Origin: Halobacillus fulvus
GTDB lineage: Bacteria; Bacillota; Bacilli; Bacillales; Halobacillaceae
Length of the DNA stretch: 64,000 nucleotides
NCBI GenBank assembly: GCA_004078665.1
Contig: SCFO01000002.1
Coordinates: forward strand, 434,001-498,000
Direction: 5' to 3'
The number at the start of each line of letters is the position of its first letter. The first letter of the stretch is position 1. A program made the translations under genes and the position numbers. A model generated the notes under the pieces. The model worked only from the letters and a program-made list of their open reading frames with translations, searched no databases and was not told the origin of the DNA. Positions 8,696-17,864 of the stretch are shown piece after piece.

Positions 8696-8725
8696 TTGAC
8701 GGGTGACCAATTGGAATAATATATT
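8696..8725 (+). promoter_or_regulatory. Promoter of a possible small RNA
   Basis: TTGACG (8696-8701) and TATATT (8720-8725), spacer 18 bp. The only thing downstream on this strand is a short stretch ending in a terminator. Confidence 0.55.
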
Positions 8726-8731
8726 AAGTAA

Positions 8732-8800
8732 CACATGGATGATACATGTGGTACTAGGACGAAGAAAATGACCGGCGCTCACCGGTCATTTTCTTTGTCT
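8732..8800 (+). ncRNA. Candidate small RNA between yolD and pbpG
   Basis: Starting about 7 bases after the promoter above, the transcript would hold a perfect hairpin CACATG-GATGATA-CATGTG and then the stem GAAAATGACCGG / CCGGTCATTTTC (8764-8793) followed by TTTGTCTTTTTTG. The size is about 65-70 nt with no coding potential. The terminator alone could instead serve yolD, or pbpG from the other strand, so the RNA is an inference from promoter plus terminator. Confidence 0.45.
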
Positions 8801-8830
8801 TTTTTGTGTAGTAAAGGTACCAGGATCTGT

Positions 8831-8977
8831 GTGTCTGCTCTCTTACGCGGCGTCTCTGTTCCTTAACGTGGGAGCTCTGTTCCCCGACGTGGCGCCTCTG
8901 CTCCCTAACACGGCAGGTCTGTTCCATAACGCGAAAGCTCTGTTCCCTACCCCAGACATTCTGTTCCCCAACACAGC
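8831..8977. repeat. 21-bp tandem repeat, seven units
   Basis: Seven units of 21 bp share the pattern CTCTGTTCCcTAACgyGG with variation at the unit ends. Because 21 is a multiple of three, frames stay open on both strands (on the minus strand as a heptapeptide with the core REQ), but none has a convincing ribosome binding site. It lies just beyond the 3' end of pbpG. Confidence 0.85.
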
Positions 8978-9014
8978 TCCTACTTCGGCAGGCGATACTC
9001 TTCAACCCCCGGCA

Positions 9015-11075
9015 TCAGAAAATCCAGTCGACAACGTCTTTGAACCATGGATCGTCCTTGAACTCGTCCTCCAGATCCTCTACATTCCGGTCTTCATCAC
9101 TTCCACATACTTCTTTAGGTATATCAGATTTCTCCATATAGACGAGGCGCTCCTTGTTCGGGCAGTTCGGTCCGGATTTAAAGCCGGTTTCTGGGTCGAT
9201 ATAGACGCCTTTCAAGTCGGGCGGCGGGATGAAAGCCGCCATCGGAAGCGGTTCGTGGATCGTTTCCATTGTTTCCGCCCAGATAGTTTTGGCATAGCGG
9301 TGGGCGTTAAATCCCTCCAGTTTCTTGCCGCCTTCATCGTGGCCTATCCAAATGCCTGACAAATACTGTGGACTGAATCCGACCATCCAGCTGTCGAAAT
9401 CGGTTGTGCCGGATTTGCCGCCATACATGCGGGTCAGCTTTCCTTGAATAGGAGTGCCAGTGACAGAAGCGTATTCGGCGTCCAGAGAAGAATCGAACAT
9501 GCCTGTCATCATATGGGTGACGGTAAAGGCGCGGGCAGGGTCGACCTCCTTGTCCTCATTGTGAACAGGGCTGTACTCATATAGCACATTTTCATGTCTG
9601 TCTGTAATTTTAGCAATCGTATGGCTTTTGATCGCTTCGGAACCTTTGATCAATTTGGCATAACCGTTCAATAAATCGTATAAAGACACCGAAGTAGCTC
9701 CTAAGGCTAGAGAAGGGACAGGTTGTGCCTTTTTGGTAATTCCGAACTCCTGCAACGTACGAACAAGCTTTTCAACGCCTATATCGACGTGGGTGGACAC
9801 AGCATAAATATTGTCGGATACGGCAAGAGCCTGAGCCATTGTAATCGGCGCTTCTGCATATTGATTGTTGAAGTTGGCAGGTGCATAGGTCTTTCCTTCT
9901 TCTGAATCAAACTCGGTGGGTTTGCTTTCGACCATCGTCACAGGAGAATACCCTTCTGCGAGTGCCTGATAATAAAGGAACGGCTTGATCGTCGATCCGA
10001 TATGCCTTTTCGCCTGTGTAGCCCGGTTGAAGGGGCTTTGTTCATAACTTTTCCCGCCGATCAGAGCTGTCACAGCACCGGTTTCACTGTCTAGAATGGC
10101 GCCGGCTGTCTGTGTATCATCGTCTTTGGGGATGGTTTCCTGCACCTTTTCCTCCAGTACTTTTTGATGCTCAGGGATCAGGGTAGTATAAATATGATAC
10201 CCTCCTGTTTTGACAGCCTCTGGTTCAATACCGAGAATGGTGGAGGCTTCCGTTAGGACCTGATCTTGAAAATAAGGCGCGACTTCTTTTTCTGTTTCAT
10301 CGGAATGACTCGAATAGGTGAGGCTGGCAGTGACTGCTTCTGTCTTTTCGGATGAGGAAATAAAACCGTTTTTCTCCATCTCAGACAGAATCAGCTCTTG
10401 TCTGGATTCTGCATTTTCTTCATTCGCAAGAGGTGAATAATAGCTTGGCCCTTTCGGAATCCCGGCGAGCATGGCGGACTCAGTCAGCGATAAGTCCTGA
10501 GACGGTTTGTTGAAGTAGTAACGACTGGCCGCTTCGACACCGTAAGCTCCGTGACCGTAATAAATCGTGTTCAAGTACCCTTCCAATATTTCATCCTTAT
10601 CATAGAAAATCTCGAGCCTTAACGCATAAAAAGCTTCCATCAGCTTTCGTTTCCATGTTTTATCGTGGGATAAATATAGGTTGCGGGCATATTGCTGGGT
10701 AATCGTGCTGGCGCCTTCTACCATGCTCATATGCTTGAGGTCGGTCAGAGCGGCAGCGGCAATTCGCTTCAAATCAAATCCGAAATGATTGTAAAAGCGC
10801 CGGTCCTCGATGGCGATCGTCGCTTCTTTTATTGAAGAGGGCATGTCCTCGATGTTCGTCCAATAACGCTCCTCGACGCCATGATCTTCGCCGATGACGG
10901 ACTGATCCTGGCTGTAATAGACGGTATTCTGTTCCGTCATAAGGGAAGGTGGACCTTGTGCGATCGCATAACCGAACACAACGACGACCCCGATCAGTGC
11001 TATGACGGACAAGACAAAGGTCCACTTTGTGATTCGTCTGATCCAGCGAAATGTCATCCGAATAAAAAATATCAT
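9015..11075 (-). CDS. pbpG: Class A penicillin-binding protein (PbpG type)
   Basis: 686 residues. A cytoplasmic basic start is followed by a membrane anchor (about 17-38). The glycosyltransferase domain shows IAIEDRRFYNHFGFD and EGASTITQQYARNLYL; the transpeptidase domain shows the SxxK motif STIK in GSTIKPFLYYQAL, SDN in AVSDNIYAVS and KSG in GGKSGTTDFDSW. It polymerises and cross-links peptidoglycan outside the membrane. Being divergent from and adjacent to speE-speB identifies it as the PbpG (PBP2d) position, a spore-wall enzyme in B. subtilis. Start ATG with GGGAG about 9 bases upstream. Asp/Glu-rich at the C-terminus, without extra domains. Confidence 0.9.
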   Translation of the reverse strand: MIFFIRMTFRWIRRITKWTFVLSVIALIGVVVVFGYAIAQGPPSLMTEQNTVYYSQDQSVIGEDHGVEERYWTNIEDMPSSIKEATIAIEDRRFYNHFGFDLKRIAAAALTDLKHMSMVEGASTITQQYARNLYLSHDKTWKRKLMEAFYALRLEIFYDKDEILEGYLNTIYYGHGAYGVEAASRYYFNKPSQDLSLTESAMLAGIPKGPSYYSPLANEENAESRQELILSEMEKNGFISSSEKTEAVTASLTYSSHSDETEKEVAPYFQDQVLTEASTILGIEPEAVKTGGYHIYTTLIPEHQKVLEEKVQETIPKDDDTQTAGAILDSETGAVTALIGGKSYEQSPFNRATQAKRHIGSTIKPFLYYQALAEGYSPVTMVESKPTEFDSEEGKTYAPANFNNQYAEAPITMAQALAVSDNIYAVSTHVDIGVEKLVRTLQEFGITKKAQPVPSLALGATSVSLYDLLNGYAKLIKGSEAIKSHTIAKITDRHENVLYEYSPVHNEDKEVDPARAFTVTHMMTGMFDSSLDAEYASVTGTPIQGKLTRMYGGKSGTTDFDSWMVGFSPQYLSGIWIGHDEGGKKLEGFNAHRYAKTIWAETMETIHEPLPMAAFIPPPDLKGVYIDPETGFKSGPNCPNKERLVYMEKSDIPKEVCGSDEDRNVEDLEDEFKDDPWFKDVVDWIF

Positions 11076-11144
11076 TCTTCCATACTCCCAACTGTTAAGA
11101 ATGTATAAAGACTGCTATTATTATGTGAGAATATGTAATAAAAT

Positions 11145-11178
11145 AAACCTTTGGATCGCATACAGATCCTAGGTTTTT
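11145..11178 (+). terminator. Hairpin with T run in the speE leader
   Basis: AAACCT..GGATC, loop GCATACA, GATCC.AGGTTT, then TT and C. It ends about 20 bases before speE, leaving room for attenuation, or it may simply end an upstream transcript. Confidence in a regulatory role is low. Confidence 0.5.
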
Positions 11179-11199
11179 CAAAAAGAGGAGAATGCAACA

Positions 11200-12030
11200 A
11201 TGGGTACATGGTTTACAGAAAAGCAGACCGAAAACTTTGGCATTACAGCAAAAGTGAATCGTTCTTTGCATAAAGAAAAAACAGATTTTCAAGAGTTGGA
11301 GATGCTTGAAACGGAAGAGTGGGGCAACATGCTCGTGCTCGACGATATGGTGATGACGACAGAAAAAGATGAATTCGTCTACCACGAAATGGTGGCGCAC
11401 GTGCCGCTATTCACTCACCCGAATCCGAAGCAAGTGCTTGTTGTAGGCGGAGGAGATGGAGGAGTGATCCGTGAAGTACTGAAGCACCCAGGCGTCGAAA
11501 AAGCAACACTCGTGGAAATAGATGGAAAAGTCATCGAATACTCCAAACAGTACTTGCCGAGCATCGCTGGCGCTCTCGAGGACGAGCGTGTAGAAGTCAA
11601 AGTCGATGATGGTTTCATGCATATCGCGAAAAGTGAGCGGGCTTACGATGTCATCATGGTCGACTCCACAGAACCGGTTGGACCAGCTGTTAACCTGTTT
11701 TCAAAAGGCTTTTACGAAGGAATCTCCAAGGCATTGAAAGAGGACGGCATCTTTGTCGCGCAGACGGACAATCCTTGGTTCAAGGCGGATTTGATCAAGC
11801 AGGTCTATCAGGACGTGAAGGAAACATTCCCGATCACGAAAGTCTACACGGCCAACATTCCGACGTATCCAAGTGGACTATGGACGTTCACAATGGGAAG
11901 TAAAATCTACGATCCGCTTCAAGTACCGGATGAGCGTTTTGTGGAGATCGATACGAAATACTATACAAAAGAGCTTCACAAGGCGTGCTTTGCTCTGCCG
12001 AAGTTCGTCAAAGACCTGACAGAGGAGTGA
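11200..12030 (+). CDS. speE: Spermidine (polyamine aminopropyl) synthase
   Basis: 276 residues, the full family length. It transfers the aminopropyl group of decarboxylated S-adenosylmethionine to putrescine. Visible: [22 protein letters not shown], the nucleotide-binding [19 protein letters not shown], and the catalytic region [16 protein letters not shown] and AQTDNPWF. The site AGAGGAG precedes the ATG. speB follows after 6 bp, so the two make a polyamine operon that runs from agmatine to putrescine to spermidine. Confidence 0.96.
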   Translation: MGTWFTEKQTENFGITAKVNRSLHKEKTDFQELEMLETEEWGNMLVLDDMVMTTEKDEFVYHEMVAHVPLFTHPNPKQVLVVGGGDGGVIREVLKHPGVEKATLVEIDGKVIEYSKQYLPSIAGALEDERVEVKVDDGFMHIAKSERAYDVIMVDSTEPVGPAVNLFSKGFYEGISKALKEDGIFVAQTDNPWFKADLIKQVYQDVKETFPITKVYTANIPTYPSGLWTFTMGSKIYDPLQVPDERFVEIDTKYYTKELHKACFALPKFVKDLTEE

Positions 12031-12036
12031 TGCTGG

Positions 12037-12909
12037 ATGTTATTTGATCCGTCTTATTCAGGGAAAGTGTTCATTATGAGCCGTGCAACAGAAGAAGAAG
12101 CAGATGCCGTCATTTACGGCATGCCGATGGACTGGACAGTCAGCTTCCGTCCAGGTTCACGTTTTGGTCCGAACCGGATTCGAGAAGCTTCGATCGGACT
12201 TGAGGAATACAGTCCTTATTTAGACCGGCACCTTGAGGAAGTAAGCTATCACGATGCAGGGGACATGCTGCTCCCGTTCGGAAACCCTCAGCGGAGCATC
12301 GACATGATTGAGGGATATTTGGATGAACTTTTGCAAAAAGGGAAGTTCCCGCTTGGTCTTGGAGGCGAGCACCTGGTGACATGGCCGGTATTGAAAGCGA
12401 TGGACAGAAAATACGATGACCTTGCCGTGATTCATATCGATGCCCATGCCGATTTGCGCGAAGAATATGAAGGAGAACCCTTATCCCACTCGACGCCGAT
12501 TCGGAAGGCATGCGAGTTGATCGGCCCTGAGAACGTCTATTCATTCGGGATCCGTTCCGGAATGCGCGAGGAATTTCAGTATGCAAAAGAGAGCGGTATG
12601 CACATGTCGAAGTTCGAGGTGTTAGAGCCGCTGAAAAAAGTACTTCCGTCCCTTGCAGGGCGCCCTGTCTATGTGACGATTGATATCGATGTACTCGATC
12701 CGGCATTCGCGCCTGGAACCGGCACGGCTGAAGCAGGTGGTATTTCCTCTAAGGAACTTTTAGCTGCGATTCATGAGATTGCTGGTAGTGAGGTCCGTGT
12801 CGTCGGAGCAGATCTCGTCGAAGTGGCTCCTGCTTACGATTCTTCAGAAAAGACGCAGATCGCAGCCAGTAAGTTCGTAAGGGAAATGCTTTTAGGATTC
12901 GTGAAATAA
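12037..12909 (+). CDS. speB: Agmatinase
   Basis: 290 residues of the ureohydrolase family. It hydrolyses agmatine to putrescine and urea at a binuclear manganese site. Ligand motifs are GGEH, DAHADLR and DIDVLDPAFAPGTGTAEAGG. The start follows GAGGAG that overlaps the end of speE. Adjacent speE uses the putrescine product. A terminator closes the operon. Confidence 0.95.
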   Translation: MLFDPSYSGKVFIMSRATEEEADAVIYGMPMDWTVSFRPGSRFGPNRIREASIGLEEYSPYLDRHLEEVSYHDAGDMLLPFGNPQRSIDMIEGYLDELLQKGKFPLGLGGEHLVTWPVLKAMDRKYDDLAVIHIDAHADLREEYEGEPLSHSTPIRKACELIGPENVYSFGIRSGMREEFQYAKESGMHMSKFEVLEPLKKVLPSLAGRPVYVTIDIDVLDPAFAPGTGTAEAGGISSKELLAAIHEIAGSEVRVVGADLVEVAPAYDSSEKTQIAASKFVREMLLGFVK

Positions 12910-12930
12910 ATGATAGGATAGAAGAAGTCA

Positions 12931-12962
12931 AGCCACTGTGAATCAACTTCATAGTGGTTTTT
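12931..12962 (+). terminator. Intrinsic terminator after speB
   Basis: AGCCACTGTGAA pairs with TTCATAGTGGTT using two G-T pairs, loop TCAAC, followed by TTTTT. Confidence 0.8.
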
Positions 12963-13009
12963 CTGTTGATGAATAAAGAAGGATTTCTTTCAGGAAGGAG
13001 TCATCCGTT

Positions 13010-13447
13010 TTGGATAAAAAGACGATTGGCATTATTGTAGCTTATACCTTAATCATGACGGCTCTTCTTCTTGTCACATTTGCAGGCAACTGGAACCCGT
13101 CAGGCTATGATTATACGATTGATAATCAAACTGTGACAATTGAAAAAGGCACGGAGCAGTGGGAAGTGGACGTGTCAGATAAACAGCCGGATGCTTTCCG
13201 TTTTTATGTAGCGTTATCGGAAGAACGACAGCAGTGGAGGACAGATATTACAGCGATTGCACTTTTGCTACCATTTTTATTGTTAATTGCGGTACCTGAG
13301 CGACGTCCGTTTAAAAACATGGTGCCGAAAAAGTGGTACATGCTGATTGTGCTCGCAATAGCCGTAATTTATGTGGTGTACAGTCTGTCGTTTCATGTGG
13401 AACAGATCGGAGAAATTCAGCGTCTTGTCGAACAGCTGCGTGAGTGA
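13010..13447 (+). CDS. Small membrane protein of unknown function
   Basis: 145 residues, TTG start with GGAAGGAG 10 bases upstream. A hydrophobic helix at 7-25 is followed by an extracytoplasmic stretch of about 55 residues (YDYTIDNQTVTIEKGTEQW), a helix at about 81-95, a short basic loop (ERRPFKNMVPKKW) and a helix at about 108-126. I do not recognise a family. It lies between the polyamine operon and ywiB-argS, which have their own signals, so it appears monocistronic. Confidence 0.7.
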   Translation: MDKKTIGIIVAYTLIMTALLLVTFAGNWNPSGYDYTIDNQTVTIEKGTEQWEVDVSDKQPDAFRFYVALSEERQQWRTDITAIALLLPFLLLIAVPERRPFKNMVPKKWYMLIVLAIAVIYVVYSLSFHVEQIGEIQRLVEQLRE

Positions 13448-13469
13448 AGGGGACTTTCCCTAGTTCAAC

Positions 13470-13498
13470 TTGCGTTTTTGTTCACAAATTTTTATAAT
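13470..13498 (+). promoter_or_regulatory. Promoter of ywiB-argS
   Basis: TTGCGT (13470-13475), 17-bp spacer, TATAAT (13493-13498). Confidence 0.8.
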
Positions 13499-13539
13499 AT
13501 ACAAGTTATAGTGTACGATGAAAGGACGGAATAAAAATT

Positions 13540-13977
13540 ATGTCGAATGCAAAAGACGTCCAGGTGCAGCTCGTAACAGAGATTAGGGATGGAGATCGCA
13601 GAGAGACAATGGAAGTGAATGGACCAGGCCGCTTTTTCACGCGTGACGAGACCCAAGTACTGACGTTCACCGAACACCCAGAAGAAGGCGAGCCGATCAA
13701 CACGATGATTACGGTCAAGCCGGGGCATGTCAGTATTAAACGCAGCGGCGGAGTCGATATGAGACAAGTTTTTCAGCATGAAGTGGAAACCGAAAATCTT
13801 TACCACCATGCCTATGGTGATTTTCATATGAAAACTTATACAGAGAAGCTTGAGTTCCGTTCGTTGGAGGAAGCTTCTGTCGGGCAGCTGTCGATCAAAT
13901 ATAAGATGACATTAAACCATGAAGTGACGCAGGCGCACCGCTTGACGTTGACGTTTGAGGAGGAGAGCGAATCATGA
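13540..13977 (+). CDS. ywiB: DUF1934 beta-barrel protein YwiB
   Basis: 145 residues. The family DUF1934 has a calycin-like beta-barrel and no assigned function. The sequence alternates hydrophobic and charged residues as expected for strands and lacks membrane helices. It overlaps the argS start by four bases (ATGA), so translation is coupled; ywiB-argS is a conserved pair in Bacillus. Confidence 0.88.
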   Translation: MSNAKDVQVQLVTEIRDGDRRETMEVNGPGRFFTRDETQVLTFTEHPEEGEPINTMITVKPGHVSIKRSGGVDMRQVFQHEVETENLYHHAYGDFHMKTYTEKLEFRSLEEASVGQLSIKYKMTLNHEVTQAHRLTLTFEEESES

Positions 13978-15641
13978 ATATTGTGGAACAAATGGAACAG
14001 AAGCTGAAGGATGAGATTGTCCGCTCCGTGCTTGCTGCCGAACTCGCGACAGAAGACGAGATGCCGGATGTCGTGTTGGAGCAGCCGAAAGATAAGGCTC
14101 ACGGAGATTATGCGACAAACATGGCGATGCAGCTTGCGCGCGTTGCGAAGAAAAATCCTCGTGCAATTGCGACGGAGCTAGTCGAACAATTTGATAAAAC
14201 GGAAGCGTCGATTGAAAAGATTGAAATCGCCGGTCCGGGATTCATTAACTTTTACATGAACAATCAGTACTTGACGGAGCTTGTGCCGACGATCTTGAAC
14301 AGCGGCGAGGAGTATGGTCGGACAGATCAAGGCAAAGGTCATAAAATCCAGGTCGAGTTCGTTTCTGCGAACCCGACAGGAACCCTTCACCTTGGTCATG
14401 CTCGTGGAGCGGCGATCGGTGACTCATTATGTAACGTGCTGGATGCAGCCGGATATGATGTTTCAAGAGAATATTACATCAATGATGCCGGAAATCAGAT
14501 TGTCAATCTTGCGTTGTCAGTCGAGGCGCGTTATATGCAGGCGCTAGGGAAAGAGTGGGACATGCCAGAAGATGGCTACCACGGTAAGGACATCATCGAT
14601 CTTGGGAAAAAATTAGCCGAGGAAGACGGAGAAAAATGGGAAGACGTAGCAGAAGAAGAACGGTTGCAGTTTTTCCGTGAATACGGGCTGAAGTATGAGC
14701 TTGATAAAATCAAAAAGGATTTGGAAGAGTTCCGTGTTCCTTTTGATGAATGGTTCTCTGAAACTTCCCTGTACCACGATGACAAAATCCAAAACGCTCT
14801 CGATGTATTGAAAGAAAAGAACTATGTGTATGAGAAAGATGACGCGACATGGTTTGAGACCACGAAATTCGGAGACGACAAAGACCGCGTGCTGATTAAA
14901 AATGATGGCACTTATACGTACTTGACGCCGGATATCGCGTACCATAAAAATAAGCTTGACCGTGGCTTCGATACACTGATCAATATTTGGGGTGCCGATC
15001 ACCACGGCTACATCCCGCGTATGAAAGCGGCGATACAGGCGCTTGGATATAACGAAGACACCTTGGAAGTCGAAATCATCCAAATGGTTAACCTGTTCCA
15101 GGACGGCGAGAAAGTGAAGATGAGTAAGCGTACAGGAAAAGCCGTGACACTCCGCGAATTGATGGAGGAAGTCGGCATCGATGCGATGCGCTACTTCTTC
15201 TCCATGCGCTCCAGTGACTCTCACCTGGACTTCGATATGGACCTTGCACGTTCTGAGTCCAACGAAAACCCAGTGTATTATGTCCAGTATGCTCATGCCC
15301 GTATTTGTACGATGCTGAAGCAGGCGGAAGAGAAGGGGCTCACCTCCGACCACTTTGACGGAAGTTATCTTACTTCTGAAAAAGAAGAAGATCTTCTGAA
15401 GCGTCTTGGTGAATTCCCACAGGTTGTCGCTGATGCAGCTGAGAAGCGCACGCCGCACCGCGTCACACAGTATGCTTTCGATCTTGCATCGAATCTGCAT
15501 AGCTTCTACAATGCGGTCAAGGTTCTGGATGAAGACAATAAAGAACAGACTGCTTCTCGCATCGCCCTGATGAAAGCTGTCCGTACGACACTGCAAAACG
15601 CTCTGAAGCTGATTGGTGTATCAGCACCAGAGCAAATGTAA
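13974..15641 (+). CDS. argS: Arginyl-tRNA synthetase
   Basis: 555 residues, class Ia. The HIGH-type motif is [12 protein letters not shown] and the KMSK motif is [12 protein letters not shown]. The N-terminal add-1 domain and the C-terminal anticodon-binding DALR domain (residues about 435-555) are complete. Coupled to ywiB by the four-base overlap. A T-tailed hairpin follows, and the 3' end converges on sinR. Confidence 0.97.
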   Translation: MNIVEQMEQKLKDEIVRSVLAAELATEDEMPDVVLEQPKDKAHGDYATNMAMQLARVAKKNPRAIATELVEQFDKTEASIEKIEIAGPGFINFYMNNQYLTELVPTILNSGEEYGRTDQGKGHKIQVEFVSANPTGTLHLGHARGAAIGDSLCNVLDAAGYDVSREYYINDAGNQIVNLALSVEARYMQALGKEWDMPEDGYHGKDIIDLGKKLAEEDGEKWEDVAEEERLQFFREYGLKYELDKIKKDLEEFRVPFDEWFSETSLYHDDKIQNALDVLKEKNYVYEKDDATWFETTKFGDDKDRVLIKNDGTYTYLTPDIAYHKNKLDRGFDTLINIWGADHHGYIPRMKAAIQALGYNEDTLEVEIIQMVNLFQDGEKVKMSKRTGKAVTLRELMEEVGIDAMRYFFSMRSSDSHLDFDMDLARSESNENPVYYVQYAHARICTMLKQAEEKGLTSDHFDGSYLTSEKEEDLLKRLGEFPQVVADAAEKRTPHRVTQYAFDLASNLHSFYNAVKVLDEDNKEQTASRIALMKAVRTTLQNALKLIGVSAPEQM

Positions 15642-15648
15642 AGATTCA

Positions 15649-15687
15649 AAAAGGCTCTCTCTGTTTTAAGCAGAGGAGCCTTTTTTT
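15649..15687 (+). terminator. Terminator after argS, overlapping the 3' end of sinR
   Basis: AAGGCTCTCTCTG pairs with CAGAGGAGCCTT (one bulge), followed by TTTTTTT. The 3' arm and T run encode the last residues of SinR on the other strand. Confidence 0.85.
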
Positions 15688-16028
15688 CGTTCATTTTTTT
15701 CATTTTCCCTGTAGTTCTCATACTTGATGTAGTTGATGTACGTCTTGAAATCCTTTTTGTCCACATTTTCGTCCATGGCTTGCCTGATCAGCGTCACCCA
15801 TTCATGGTCCAACTGCTCGGCCATTTTTGTCCTTGGCTCTGCTACTAGATGATCAACAGGGACATCCAACGTAACAGCGAGTCGTTGCAAGACATTCAGG
15901 GAGGGGTTTGTCTGCGCCCCTTTTTCAATCTCGCTTACATATGACTTCGAAACATTGGATAACTGGGCAAGCTCGGAAATGGAGTATCCTCTTTTCAGCC
16001 GAATGACCTTCATCCTATCTCCTAACAT
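15666..16028 (-). CDS. sinR: SinR-like biofilm/motility regulator
   Basis: 120 residues from MLGDRMKVIRLKRGYS. This start follows GGGGAG by 7 bases; an upstream ATG adds ten residues without a site. The N-terminal helix-turn-helix (SISELAQLSNVSKSYVSEIEKGAQTNPS) closely follows B. subtilis SinR (SLSELAEKAGVAKSYLSSIERNLQTNPS). A C-terminal dimerisation segment LDHEWVTLIRQAMDENVDKKDF matches the region that pairs with SinI. No SinI gene is next to it. TATAAT (16065-16070, minus strand) lies upstream with a half-site TTTGTTCTG overlapping it, hinting at autoregulation. Confidence 0.88.
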   Translation of the reverse strand: MLGDRMKVIRLKRGYSISELAQLSNVSKSYVSEIEKGAQTNPSLNVLQRLAVTLDVPVDHLVAEPRTKMAEQLDHEWVTLIRQAMDENVDKKDFKTYINYIKYENYRENEKNERKKGSSA

Positions 16029-16212
16029 CTTTAATCTCCCCATCCTGATATGCGGCATATTTTCATTATACAGAACAAATAGTTCAAAATAAAGTACGAT
16101 ATTTTAAGTAATACGAAGATTTCAACAGTTTTCTCAAGTAAAATTGTTCGTTATTGAGAAATATAGGCGGTTTTGGCGTTTCCTATCGAAGAATTTTTAT
16201 TTTATACTTTAG

Positions 16213-16232
16213 TTGTTCTCTAAAAAGAACAA
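16213..16232 (+). promoter_or_regulatory. SinR operator upstream of the glycosyltransferase
   Basis: TTGTTCTC-TAAA-AAGAACAA is an inverted pair of GTTCTYT sites. It is very close to the B. subtilis SinR operator TTTGTTCTCTAAAGAGAAC. TATACT (16203-16208) sits just upstream, so a bound repressor would cover the transcription start. The -35 is not clear. Confidence 0.75.
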
Positions 16233-16320
16233 AAAAGCAGCATTCAGGAATCATTCATAAAATAGGAACATAGGATTGACTGATTTATCAAATCACACGG
16301 GTAGAGTGGAGGTAAGGAAA

Positions 16321-17850
16321 ATGGAAAATGTCGTAACGATGCCAACACAGGAAGAAACATCATCACTAAACGTCGCAGGTGTAAAGAATACGTATATGAA
16401 GCCAAGGATCGTCGCTTTTATTCCGGCCCACAATGAAGAAAAATCCATTCGTGACTGTCTGGCAGGACTGGGGGATCAGACACTGCCGAAAGATGTCGAG
16501 ATGGATGTCATCGTCATAGCCGACAACTGCACGGACCGTACAGAGGAAGTTGCTTTGGCAGCGGGGGAAGAGTTCAACCTTCGTCTCAAAGTTCTGACGA
16601 CAGAAAATAACAAGCAGCGGAAAGTTGGAGCTTTGAACTCCGCCTGGAAAAGCATTTATGGAGATCCTCTTGATTTGTATAATAAAAAGCTGACCATCTT
16701 CCAGGAGTATTATAAAGGTTCAGTCAAAGCCATTCTCGGTATGGATGCCGATAGTCGACTTGCACCTGATGCGCTGGCCCAGTTATGGGAGGGGCTGATG
16801 AGTTCGAGGAACATCGGGGGCGTAATGGCGAAATATACGATGAGAATGCCGAAGAAGAAGAGTATGCTCTCTAAAGATGACGTGCATTATGAAGAACGAC
16901 TGGCGAGCGGGGAGTATGGCGGACCGATTACAAGATGGTGGACCCATCAGCAGAAACAGGATATGGCTAGTTGGCTGCTCAACCTGCAGTACAGAGGGGG
17001 AAGCACTTATGTATTAGGTGGGCAAGCGACTCTATTCAGACCAGAAGCCCTCCAGGATATCATAGAGGAAAATAAACTCGATGGACCATGGCAGGACGAA
17101 AGCGATGTAGAGGATATGCTCCTTACATGGCAGATTCAAAAGAAATGGAAAACGCTTATCAGTCCTACCGCCCGCTGTTTTGTAGATGCGATGAGGTCGT
17201 ATCATACGTTCCGTCAGCAGCGGAACAAATGGCAGGGGGGAACGGTCGAATTACTTACAAACAGTGATATCGGCGTAAAATCAAGACACAAATGGAAGAT
17301 TTGGCGCTCGCAGCTCAAGATGATGACAGACCTTTCGATTCGCGTACTGTTTGTCACGTTGTTAGCACTTTCTCTAGCCACCGATCAATTTTACTGGTCA
17401 TGGATCTGGCTGACTCCAGTCGTTCTCGCTTCTGTCCTGAATACGATATTGGCCCTGAAAACACCGATGCACCGGGGGATTGATGTTGTCTTAGCAGCGC
17501 TTCTGATCAGCCCGGAAATCTATTTATGGGCCAACCTGATCACCTTCTCAAACGTGTGGATGAACAAGTTCTCTGCTCATAAGAAGGATGGATGGGCCAT
17601 TCAGTATAATGCAGAGCGTGGAAATACGAGAAGTAAAATCGTAGAAGGTTTGTTAGCCACCGTGTTGGTTGTCGGTGTACTCGTTTATTTGGCTTATCAG
17701 TATCGTCCTTTCTTAACCAGTGAAACTGTGCAAATGGCTATAAGTCCGTATTTGGAGGCTGGCTGGATGGTTCTGATCGCGCTTACTGTTTATACTTCGA
17801 TTTTAATGGTCTATCAAATCTGGACATTGAGAGGTCGACACACAGCCTAA
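16321..17850 (+). CDS. Family 2 glycosyltransferase with C-terminal membrane helices, likely exopolysaccharide synthesis
   Basis: 509 residues from MENVVTMPTQ; GGAGG ends 8 bases upstream, whereas the TTG 45 bases earlier has no site. The GT-A domain shows IVAFIPAHNEEKSIRDCL, VIADNCTDRTEE, the DxD motif in GMDADSRLAP, a WQDESDVEDMLLTW acceptor region and QQRNKWQGG (QxxRW-like). Two to four membrane helices follow (about 345-400, 460-480 and 485-505). The layout is that of processive synthases that polymerise from nucleotide sugars and export. galU follows after 14 bp and can supply UDP-glucose, and a SinR operator precedes it. The polymer is unknown. Confidence 0.85.
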   Translation: MENVVTMPTQEETSSLNVAGVKNTYMKPRIVAFIPAHNEEKSIRDCLAGLGDQTLPKDVEMDVIVIADNCTDRTEEVALAAGEEFNLRLKVLTTENNKQRKVGALNSAWKSIYGDPLDLYNKKLTIFQEYYKGSVKAILGMDADSRLAPDALAQLWEGLMSSRNIGGVMAKYTMRMPKKKSMLSKDDVHYEERLASGEYGGPITRWWTHQQKQDMASWLLNLQYRGGSTYVLGGQATLFRPEALQDIIEENKLDGPWQDESDVEDMLLTWQIQKKWKTLISPTARCFVDAMRSYHTFRQQRNKWQGGTVELLTNSDIGVKSRHKWKIWRSQLKMMTDLSIRVLFVTLLALSLATDQFYWSWIWLTPVVLASVLNTILALKTPMHRGIDVVLAALLISPEIYLWANLITFSNVWMNKFSAHKKDGWAIQYNAERGNTRSKIVEGLLATVLVVGVLVYLAYQYRPFLTSETVQMAISPYLEAGWMVLIALTVYTSILMVYQIWTLRGRHTA

Positions 17851-17864
17851 AGGAGGAATGAACA

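Noticed and set aside
8829-9359. A 176-residue frame over the 21-bp repeat and the end of pbpG on the opposite strand
   Set aside because: Half of it is antisense to pbpG and the rest is tandem repeat; no ribosome binding site.
16072-16085. LexA box at the sinR promoter (GAACAAATAGTTC)
   Set aside because: The half-sites are separated by five bases instead of four; the SinR half-site explains part of it better.
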